From assembly GCA_001897035.1 (NCBI GenBank), contig MKRS01000627.1:1-6046 (forward strand): a stretch of DNA of 6,046 nt, in the 5' to 3' direction. Below are positions 1 through 5,545 of this stretch, in pieces. The stretch's first letter is position 1, and every line of letters begins with the position of its first letter. This DNA is from Bacteroidales bacterium 45-6. Its GTDB lineage: Bacteria > Bacteroidota > Bacteroidia > Bacteroidales > Dysgonomonadaceae. Under the pieces are notes generated by a model. The model was given only the letters and a program-made list of their open reading frames with translations, was not told where the DNA came from and did no database searches. A program made the position numbers and the translations under genes.

Positions 1-121
1 TGGTGTAATCTATAACTTCCTGAATATGTTTATTTCCAGATTGTATAGAATCACGATAATAAGTAGTGAATTTACTTAATTCTCCCTCAATTGGTTTTGC
101 AATAAGCAGCCTCTTATCCAT
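1..121 (-). CDS. Polyprenyl (octaprenyl-type) diphosphate synthase, N-terminal fragment
   Basis: Only the first 40 codons lie in the window; the gene continues past the left edge. The ATG at 121-119 opens a reading frame beginning MDKRLLIAKPIEGEL, then SKFTTYYRDSIQSGNKHIQEV. The pattern of a short basic start, a PI-x-x-EL-x-x-F segment and an I-x-E-V-I stretch resembles the N-terminus of Bacteroidota long-chain polyprenyl diphosphate synthases. Those enzymes extend farnesyl diphosphate with isopentenyl diphosphate to make the side chain of menaquinone. The diagnostic DDxxD motifs and the RGK segment would lie outside the window, so the call rests on N-terminal resemblance recalled from the family. 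A Bacteroidota -7-like octamer sits 19 bp upstream of the start. The gene is divergent from polA across a 213-bp spacer. Confidence 0.6.
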   Translation of the reverse strand, partial: MDKRLLIAKPIEGELSKFTTYYRDSIQSGNKHIQEVIDYT

Positions 122-139
122 ATATATGCGCTTTCAGTG

Positions 140-147
140 CAAAAATA
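140..147 (-). promoter_or_regulatory. Candidate -7 element for the leftward polyprenyl synthase-like gene
   Basis: Read on the minus strand, these bases are TATTTTTG, an exact match to the Bacteroidota primary sigma factor -7 consensus TAnnTTTG. The octamer ends 18 bp before the ATG at 121, which would give a leader of roughly a dozen bases. The upstream -33 element is weak: only GTT at 167-165 lies near the expected place, with 17 bp spacing instead of about 19-21. The call is inferred from motif and position only. Confidence 0.4.
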
Positions 148-203
148 TAAATAATTCGGTTTTTAACGGCATTAATTTGTAACTTTACATAGCGCATAAA
201 GCC

Positions 204-231
204 ATTTATTTAGAATTCTTATAGAATAAAT
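204..231. repeat. A/T-rich imperfect dyad in the divergent spacer
   Basis: ATTTATT at 204-210 is the reverse complement of AATAAAT at 225-231. They flank a 14-base centre that contains the palindrome AGAATTCT at 212-219. The dyad lies between the two divergent genes and upstream of the candidate polA promoter, so it could be a protein-binding site. Short A/T-rich dyads arise easily by chance in such a spacer, and nothing identifies a regulator. Confidence 0.2.
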
Positions 232-252
232 CCATAGAAGCGGAAACTTGGA

Positions 253-284
253 TTAGATATTCAGGATTTTTCCCTCTATTTTTG
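253..284 (+). promoter_or_regulatory. Candidate polA promoter (TTA - 21 bp - TATTTTTG)
   Basis: TATTTTTG at 277-284 matches the Bacteroidota -7 consensus TAnnTTTG exactly. A TTA at 253-255 lies 21 bp upstream, where the TTG-like -33 element is expected. Transcription would start near 290, leaving a leader of about 45 bases before the polA ATG at 335. A second, weaker candidate, TAACTTTA at 180-187, differs by one base from the same consensus and would give a leader of about 140 bases. No Shine-Dalgarno sequence precedes the ATG, which is usual in this phylum. Confidence 0.45.
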
Positions 285-334
285 TGTAAACGAATCAAAG
301 AACCACATATAACAGACAAAATAGCTTATACCGA

Positions 335-3109
335 ATGAAATTATTTCTTTTAGATGCTTACGCATTGATTTACAGGTCATATTATGCTTTTATCAAGTCT
401 CCGAGGATAAATTCCAAAGGGCAGAACACTTCCGCCATATTTGGGTTTGTGAACACCCTCGAAGAATTGCTGAAAAAGGAGAATCCGACACACATTGCCG
501 TGGCATTCGACCCTCCAGGAAAAACATTCAGGCATGAAGCCTACGAAGCCTACAAGGCCCAACGCGAAGCCACACCCGAAGACATAAAATTCGCTGTGCC
601 ATACATCAAGAATATCATCGAAGCATACAACATAAAGCTCGTTGAAGTTGCTGGTTATGAAGCGGATGATGTTATAGGCACATTATCAAAATTGGCCGAA
701 AAAGAAAATTTTGATGTATTCATGATGACTCCCGACAAGGATTACGGTCAACTCACAAGCAATAAAATACAGATATACAAACCCAAATACGGAGATTCGG
801 GCTTCGAAATATTGAACGACGAAGGCGTCACCAACAAATATGGCCTCTCCTCCCCCATGCAGATGATCGACTACCTCGGCTTGATGGGCGACGCATCCGA
901 CAATATTCCCGGATGTCCTGGCGTAGGACCAAAAACGGCACAGAAACTTTTGTCAGATTATCATTCCATCGAAGGCATCTACGAACACATTTCGGAAATG
1001 AGGGGAAGCGTGAAAACAAAATTGGAAGAAAACAAAGAACAAGTTCTTTTCTCCAAATTTTTGGCAACCATCAAAACAGACGTGCCCATAGAATTCAAAG
1101 CCGAAGAATTTTTGAAGGAAGAAATCAACGAAGAAAAATTAAGAGCTATTTTTGAAGAACTCGAATTTCGGACTTTGCTGCAACGAATTTTGTCAACTGA
1201 AAAATCTTCGGAAAAACAAGCCAAAAATGATCCACTTCAAACCAATCTCTTTGCAGAATTTGAAGCCAGTAGCACAGATGAGAAAATATATTCAAATCTC
1301 AGCGACTTAAAAGCGACACCTCACACATATTATCTAATTGAAAATGAAAAAGAAATAGAGGAATTAATTGCTAAAATTCGAGATCGAAAATTTTACTCTT
1401 TTGACACAGAAACCACCGGAATCGACCCACTAATCTCCAATTTGGTAGGGATGTCGTTCTCGCTCACGAAAAACGAAGCCTATTATGTCCCCGCTCCAAA
1501 TGATTTCGAAGCAGCAAAAGAATTAGTGACAAAATTTAAGGATATTTTAGAAAGCGATGAGATTGTTAAAATTGGACAGAATATAAAATACGACATGCTT
1601 GTTCTGCGAAAATACGGGGTCATCTTAGACGGCCCAATTTTCGACACAATGATTGCCCACTATCTGCTTAATCCGGAACTCCGACATAACATGGATTATT
1701 TGGCCGAAACTTACCTGAAATACCAAACCATCCACATCGACGAATTGATAGGTCCAAAAGGCAAGAACCAAAAAAATATGTCTCAACTGCAACCAGCACA
1801 AATAGTGGACTATGCAGCCGAGGATGCCGATGTCACACTGCAATTGAAGGAAATATTCGAAAAGGAAATTGAAAGCAACCAACTCAGCCAACTACTCTAC
1901 GAAATTGAACTTCCCTTGCTAAAAGTATTGTGCGAGATGGAAGCCAATGGCGTGAGGGTGGACAAAAACGCATTGAAAGAATCCTCCATCGTTCTCACAA
2001 ATAAGCTTCAAGAAGTTGAAAAAGAAATAATTGAGCTGGCTGGATATGAATTCAATATCAATTCGTCGCGCCAAGTAGGCGAAATATTGTTCGAGCGGTT
2101 GAAGGTGATAGAAAAAGCGAAAAAGACCAAAACCGGCCAATACACAACCAGTGAGGAAACCTTGGAAGCAATAAAGGACAAGCATCCTATTATTAGTAAA
2201 ATATTGCAATACAGAGGGTTGAAAAAACTTTTGAGCACATATATTGATGCCCTACCGGAACTTATTAATCCCGAGACTGGCAAAATACATACCTCCTTCA
2301 ATCAAGCTACAACAGCCACAGGAAGGCTTAGTTCCACCAATCCCAATCTTCAGAACATACCCATACGGGACGAAGAAGGTCGGGAAATACGCCGTGCCTT
2401 TATTCCTGACGAGGGATGCACCTTCCTATCCGTGGATTATTCACAAATCGAATTACGCATCATGGCTCACCTGAGCCAAGATCCGTCGATGATCGAGGCA
2501 TTCGTCGAAGATCAGGACATACATGCAGCCACCGCCGCCAAAATCTACAAGATAGGCATCAACGAAGTGAGTAAGGATATGCGGCGGAAAGCAAAGACAG
2601 CCAACTTCGGCATTATCTATGGAATATCCGTATTTGGCCTTGCTGATAGGCTCACCATCCCAAGAAGCGAGGCCAAAGAATTGATCGATGGCTACTTCGC
2701 AACCTATCCTCAAGTGAAAAAATACATGGAAGAGAGCATACAAATAGCTAAAAATCAAGGATATGTGGAAACAATCTTTGGAAGGAAGCGTTTTCTTCCA
2801 GACATCAATTCCAAAAATGCCATTGTTCGGGGCTATGCCGAACGAAACGCCATCAATGCGCCTATCCAGGGAAGCGCCGCAGACATCATCAAAGTGGCCA
2901 TGGTGAACATCGCAAAACGATTCAAAAATGAAAGCATCCGATCAAAAATGATTTTGCAAGTGCATGACGAATTGAATTTTAGCGTATTCAACGAAGAATT
3001 GTCCCACGTGGAACAAGTGGTAAAAGAGGAGATGGAAAATGCCATCCAGTTGCTTGTTCCCCTCAAAGTGGAAACAGGCACCGGGAAAAATTGGCTCGAA
3101 GCACATTAA
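335..3109 (+). CDS. polA: DNA polymerase I (5' nuclease, 3'-5' proofreading exonuclease and family A polymerase)
   Basis: This cytoplasmic enzyme fills gaps in DNA repair and removes RNA primers from Okazaki fragments. At 924 aa it is close to the 928 aa of the E. coli protein, and all three domains are present. The 5' nuclease (about 1-290) shows D7, D59, GYEADD (107-112), TPDKD (132-136), D186, D189 and the helix-hairpin segment GVGPKTA (196-202). The 3'-5' exonuclease (about 340-520) keeps its catalytic set: D357 and E359 in FDTETTG, N416/D420, and Y493/D497 in YAAEDAD. Proofreading should therefore be active, unlike Taq-type homologues. The polymerase domain has ATGRLSSTNPNLQNIP, motif A with D701 (VDYSQIELR), the O-helix with R750, K754, F758 and Y762, and motif C with H877-D878-E879. 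The phenylalanine at 758 corresponds to E. coli F762. The linker (about 290-335) carries QTNLF at 302-306, a possible sliding-clamp peptide. The gene appears to lead a four-gene unit. Confidence 0.98.
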   Translation: MKLFLLDAYALIYRSYYAFIKSPRINSKGQNTSAIFGFVNTLEELLKKENPTHIAVAFDPPGKTFRHEAYEAYKAQREATPEDIKFAVPYIKNIIEAYNIKLVEVAGYEADDVIGTLSKLAEKENFDVFMMTPDKDYGQLTSNKIQIYKPKYGDSGFEILNDEGVTNKYGLSSPMQMIDYLGLMGDASDNIPGCPGVGPKTAQKLLSDYHSIEGIYEHISEMRGSVKTKLEENKEQVLFSKFLATIKTDVPIEFKAEEFLKEEINEEKLRAIFEELEFRTLLQRILSTEKSSEKQAKNDPLQTNLFAEFEASSTDEKIYSNLSDLKATPHTYYLIENEKEIEELIAKIRDRKFYSFDTETTGIDPLISNLVGMSFSLTKNEAYYVPAPNDFEAAKELVTKFKDILESDEIVKIGQNIKYDMLVLRKYGVILDGPIFDTMIAHYLLNPELRHNMDYLAETYLKYQTIHIDELIGPKGKNQKNMSQLQPAQIVDYAAEDADVTLQLKEIFEKEIESNQLSQLLYEIELPLLKVLCEMEANGVRVDKNALKESSIVLTNKLQEVEKEIIELAGYEFNINSSRQVGEILFERLKVIEKAKKTKTGQYTTSEETLEAIKDKHPIISKILQYRGLKKLLSTYIDALPELINPETGKIHTSFNQATTATGRLSSTNPNLQNIPIRDEEGREIRRAFIPDEGCTFLSVDYSQIELRIMAHLSQDPSMIEAFVEDQDIHAATAAKIYKIGINEVSKDMRRKAKTANFGIIYGISVFGLADRLTIPRSEAKELIDGYFATYPQVKKYMEESIQIAKNQGYVETIFGRKRFLPDINSKNAIVRGYAERNAINAPIQGSAADIIKVAMVNIAKRFKNESIRSKMILQVHDELNFSVFNEELSHVEQVVKEEMENAIQLLVPLKVETGTGKNWLEAH

Positions 3110-3143
3110 GTTTGATTTCTTTGATTTAGGCAATTATAATAAC

Positions 3144-3338
3144 ATGAAATTTCTATTGGAATATTTAGATCAATTGGCCCTTATCTTGGTAGGGTTGTTC
3201 ATTGCATTGAGTCCTTCCACCTTTGTCAAGGGATTTGACGCAAAGGCACTCAAGACTCAAAAATTAGTCCGTATATTAGGCATTGTCATGTCACTCATTT
3301 TCGCGATATACATTGTTTACAAAATGATAATCAAATAA
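3144..3338 (+). CDS. Small protein with two predicted membrane helices, function unknown
   Basis: This encodes a 64-aa protein. The frame is open further upstream into polA, but the ATG at 3144 is chosen because the hydrophobic protein begins there (MKFLLEYLDQLALILVG) and an earlier start would overlap polA. Residues about 8-24 and 43-60 are hydrophobic and long enough to span the membrane. They are separated by a polar loop rich in lysine (K29, K34, K37, K40). The sequence LSPSTFVKGFDAKALKTQK, then LVRILG, has no motif I recognise. The gene starts 34 bp after polA and ends 4 bp before the YqaA-type gene, so co-transcription and possibly co-translation with the latter are likely. The composition, hydrophobic pattern and tight spacing support a real gene, but I cannot assign a function. 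Confidence 0.75.
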   Translation: MKFLLEYLDQLALILVGLFIALSPSTFVKGFDAKALKTQKLVRILGIVMSLIFAIYIVYKMIIK

Positions 3339-3342
3339 GAAT

Positions 3343-3834
3343 ATGATGCTCTTAAACATACAGGATTATATCTTGCAACATATTGATACTTATGGATATT
3401 TAGGCCTTTTTGTCGTCTGTTTCTTGGCAGCCACCATCCTCCCGTTCAGCTCCGACTTCCTTTTCGCAGCCCTCATCGTGATGCCTCGGTTCGATCCTTG
3501 GACTTGCATCTGGGTAGCTACCTTGGGAAATTGGGGAGGTGGAATGACGAATTATTTCCTCGGGAAACTCGGAAACATCGAATGGATTGAAAAGTACCTG
3601 AAAATAAAGGAGGAGAAGATAATCAAGATGCAAAAATGGATACAAGGGAAAGGCGGGGCCTTCTTGGCGTTCTTCAGCTTTGCACCTTTCGTAGGAGACG
3701 TGATGGCCGTTGCCCTGGGCTATATGCGTGCCAATGTATATACGGTAACTATCAGCATGTTGCTTGGCAAATTCAGCCGTTACGTGGTAGTGATGTATGC
3801 AGTGAAATATGGTATCCATTTATTCAACTCATAA
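3343..3834 (+). CDS. yqaA: YqaA family membrane protein (VTT/SNARE-associated, DedA-like)
   Basis: This is a 163-aa polytopic inner-membrane protein. The family pattern matches E. coli YqaA closely. It has FLAATILPFSSDFLFAALIV (27-46; E. coli has a similar LP-x-x-SE segment), then ATLGNWGGGMTNYFLG (59-74; E. coli ATMGNSLGGLTN). These are followed by SFAPFVGDVMAVALGYMR (112-129; E. coli SWMPVVGDLLCLLAGWMR) and LLGKFSRYVVV (140-150; E. coli LGKALRYVAV). A charged cytoplasmic-type loop, KIKEEKIIKMQKW, lies between the halves. The VTT superfamily includes DedA proteins implicated in lipid-carrier movement and membrane homeostasis, but YqaA itself has no settled function. The gene begins with two consecutive ATGs at 3343 and 3346, and either could be used. 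It is 4 bp downstream of the small two-helix gene and 22 bp upstream of the radical SAM gene. Confidence 0.88.
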   Translation: MMLLNIQDYILQHIDTYGYLGLFVVCFLAATILPFSSDFLFAALIVMPRFDPWTCIWVATLGNWGGGMTNYFLGKLGNIEWIEKYLKIKEEKIIKMQKWIQGKGGAFLAFFSFAPFVGDVMAVALGYMRANVYTVTISMLLGKFSRYVVVMYAVKYGIHLFNS

Positions 3835-3856
3835 TCAATTAAATAAAATCCTAATA

Positions 3857-4636
3857 ATGGCTACAATACTATTCAACGAAATTATATTTGGCCCCATACA
3901 TAGCAGAAGGTTAGGAGTGTCGTTGGGAATCAATTTGCTCCCGACAAATGGCAAACGTTGTTCGTTCGATTGCATCTATTGTGAATGCGGCTACAACAAG
4001 GATTTCAAAACCGACGCCCCCCTACCCTCTCAAGAGGCTGTGAGAGAGGCTTTGGAGAAGAAGCTTTTGAAGCTGGAAAAGCAGCAAATCACACCCGATG
4101 TAATCACTTTTGCTGGAAACGGAGAGCCAACCATGCATCCGCAATTTGCCGAAATCATAGACGACACGCTTGCCCTGCGTGATAAATTCTTCCCAAGTGC
4201 CAAAATCAGCGTGCTGTCGAATGCAGCTCATATAGGCAAGAAAAAAATCTTTGATGCCTTGCTAAAAGTGGACAACAACATCTTGAAATTAGATGCTGGT
4301 AAGCTGGAAACCATCCAGCTGATGGACAGGCCTTTGCCTAAGGATTACACTGTGGAGAAGCAAATAGCGTTGTTGAAAAAATTCGACGGAAACTTTATCC
4401 TCCAAACCATGTTCCTGCGGGGAAAACATGCTGGAAAAGTGATCGACAATTCAACAGAAGAAGAAGTTTCGGCCTGGTTGGAAGCCGTGAAAGAAATCCA
4501 GCCCAAGGAGGTGATGGTATATTCCATCGACAGGGAAACACCCGAAAAACAGCTCGAAAAAGTGACGCTGGAAGAACTTGAAGCAATTGGAAAAAGGGTG
4601 GAAAAATTAGGAATAAAAGTAAATATTGCAGGATAA
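3857..4636 (+). CDS. Radical SAM protein, COG0731-type Fe-S oxidoreductase
   Basis: This is a 259-aa cytoplasmic enzyme expected to cleave S-adenosylmethionine reductively at one [4Fe-4S] cluster. The cluster motif CxxxCxxC is C35-C39-C42, in RCSFDCIYCECG. It is preceded by the family hallmark FGPIHSRRLGVSLGINLLP (11-29), which resembles the GP-x-x-SRRLG-x-SLG segment of COG0731 proteins. The SAM-binding GNGEP motif is at 87-91. The only other cysteine is C44, so no SPASM or auxiliary-cluster domain is present and the protein is little more than the radical SAM core. The frame is open upstream to an ATG at 3809 inside yqaA. The ATG at 3857 is preferred because family proteins start a few residues before the FGP segment and because it avoids overlap. 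Substrate and reaction are unknown. Relatedness to tRNA-wyosine (Tyw1-like) enzymes is only at superfamily level. Confidence 0.9.
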   Translation: MATILFNEIIFGPIHSRRLGVSLGINLLPTNGKRCSFDCIYCECGYNKDFKTDAPLPSQEAVREALEKKLLKLEKQQITPDVITFAGNGEPTMHPQFAEIIDDTLALRDKFFPSAKISVLSNAAHIGKKKIFDALLKVDNNILKLDAGKLETIQLMDRPLPKDYTVEKQIALLKKFDGNFILQTMFLRGKHAGKVIDNSTEEEVSAWLEAVKEIQPKEVMVYSIDRETPEKQLEKVTLEELEAIGKRVEKLGIKVNIAG

Positions 4637-4874
4637 GACAAATTAAAAATGGCAGACGAAATACCTTGTTTTATGTATTTGCAAAAGTGCAGATATACAT
4701 TGAAAATCAAGGAAATATATTCGACCAAAGAAAATTGGCAAAACAAAAAGCTAATAATCCGAATACGCTGAAAAAATAGCTAATCGATCCCGACAAACTG
4801 GACCTGCGAAAACGGAATCTTCTGCACAGCCGGATTCTACTTTGATTTATAACTCCAAAAACATTTATAGCCTG
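4637..4874. other. 238-bp intergenic stretch, possibly decayed sequence
   Basis: No convincing gene, RNA structure or strong hairpin is visible between the radical SAM stop and the quinone reductase start. Besides the 40-codon ORF, another plus-strand frame reads through NIFDQRKLAKQKANNPNTLK to a stop at 4777-4779, then continues with LIDPDKLDLRKRNLLHSR to a stop at 4843-4845. The heptamer AGCTAAT occurs twice (4749-4755 and 4778-4784). TACTTTG at 4838-4844 lies 30 bp before the next start and is one base short of a Bacteroidota -7 box, so the downstream gene may have a weak promoter here. I see no terminator after the radical SAM gene. Confidence 0.4.
4649..4771 (+). CDS. Doubtful 40-aa ORF downstream of the radical SAM gene
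   Basis: An ATG at 4649, 12 bases after the radical SAM stop codon and in the same frame, opens 40 codons (MADEIPCFMYLQKCRYTLKI, then a basic tail ending LIIRIR) before TGA. The predicted peptide is basic and has two cysteines, but I recognise no family. Because it sits in frame just behind the previous gene, it could be a decayed C-terminal extension, a tiny real gene or chance. Overlapping frames are also partly open here. It is listed mainly because this stretch has no better candidate. Confidence 0.15.
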   Translation: MADEIPCFMYLQKCRYTLKIKEIYSTKENWQNKKLIIRIR

Positions 4875-5432
4875 ATGATAACGATTGTTTTTTCCCATCC
4901 ATGGCATGGCAGTTTCAACAAAGCCATTTTGGATACCATCACCGCAAAATTAGCAGTCGAAAAAAGAGAATTTGAAGTGATTGACCTCCACAAGGACGGG
5001 TTCAATCCCGTGTTTTCGGAAGCCGAGCTATCGGTTTACAACCAAGGGAAAGCACTCGATCCTTTGGTGCTGAGATACCAGGAATACATCGGAAAAACGG
5101 ATCAGATCGTCTTCATTTTCCCGAATTGGTGGAATACCATTCCTGGAATCTTGAAAGGATTTTTCGACAAGGTTTTATTGAAAGATTTCGCCTTCAACTA
5201 CGAAGGGGGCTTCAACCCTCTCCTATCGATCAACAAAACACTCGTTGTGACCACTTCCGAGCATCCAAGCGCTAACTTTGACTATTTCATCAACCACTGT
5301 TTTGCAGAAGACATGTTGGCCTCTGTGGGCATAAGGAACATGAAATGGCTCAGCTGCACGGGAACTTCGCATGGCGGGAACGAAAACCGGACGGAATTTT
5401 TAAGGAAGGTGGAAGAGGCTGTTTCTAAGTAA
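4875..5432 (+). CDS. NAD(P)H-dependent quinone oxidoreductase-like flavoprotein (Flavodoxin_2 family)
   Basis: This is a 185-aa cytoplasmic protein of the NQO/MdaB/KefF-type flavodoxin fold, expected to bind FMN or FAD and reduce quinones or similar acceptors by two-electron transfer. The first strand and phosphate-binding loop are MITIVFSHPWHGSFNKAIL (1-19), with the typical S-x-x-x-S-x-N arrangement. The family signature FPNWWNTIPGILKGFFDKVL (82-101) is followed by KDFAFNY (103-109). A TTG at 4842 would add 11 residues, and the frame is open back to a stop at 4755-4757. The ATG at 4875 is preferred because the first beta strand begins at residue 2, as usual in this family. The gene stands 238 bp from the radical SAM gene and converges with the sorting-domain gene, separated by a hairpin. 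The physiological substrate cannot be read from the sequence. Confidence 0.9.
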   Translation: MITIVFSHPWHGSFNKAILDTITAKLAVEKREFEVIDLHKDGFNPVFSEAELSVYNQGKALDPLVLRYQEYIGKTDQIVFIFPNWWNTIPGILKGFFDKVLLKDFAFNYEGGFNPLLSINKTLVVTTSEHPSANFDYFINHCFAEDMLASVGIRNMKWLSCTGTSHGGNENRTEFLRKVEEAVSK

Positions 5433-5470
5433 AGTTGGCATCAAAAAACATAACGGCACTCACTGAATGC

Positions 5471-5515
5471 AGATAAGCATGGCAAAGATTATTCGAATCT
5501 TTGCCATGCTTATCT
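5471..5515. terminator. Probable bidirectional terminator hairpin between convergent genes
   Basis: Bases 5471-5490 are the exact reverse complement of 5496-5515, giving a perfect 20-bp stem with a 5-base loop (ATTCG, 5491-5495). It lies 38 bp after the quinone reductase stop and 30 bp from the stop codon of the convergent minus-strand gene, so a bidirectional terminator is the natural reading. No T-run follows directly on the plus strand. On the minus strand a six-T run occurs about 20 bases beyond the stem. The stem is about 35% G+C, so its stability comes from length. Confidence 0.75.
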
Positions 5516-5545
5516 ATATCAAATTAGAGAGAAAATCCCAAAAAC

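Noticed and set aside
913..1155. 80-codon plus-strand frame inside polA
   Set aside because: It is out of frame within the intact 5' nuclease region of polA, and its arginine-rich translation has no domain features.
3111..3127. Tandem TTTGATTT repeat just after polA, considered as a promoter or operator
   Set aside because: It is only two 8-base copies in A/T-rich sequence, with no TAnnTTTG box at a suitable distance. The short gap fits simple operon spacing.
3400..3819. 139-codon open frame on the minus strand inside the YqaA-type gene
   Set aside because: It lies wholly antisense to a gene with clear family motifs. Its histidine- and charge-rich translation has no recognisable domain and looks like the complement of hydrophobic codons.
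4345..4746. 133-codon open frame on the minus strand overlapping the radical SAM 3' end and following spacer
   Set aside because: The overlapped plus-strand gene is well supported. The translation, rich in serine and phenylalanine, is typical of antisense reading of lysine- and glutamate-rich codons.
4707..4907. 66-codon minus-strand frame covering the gene-poor stretch and the start of the quinone reductase gene
   Set aside because: It overlaps the first strand and cofactor loop of a well-supported gene, has no family resemblance, and has no convincing promoter.
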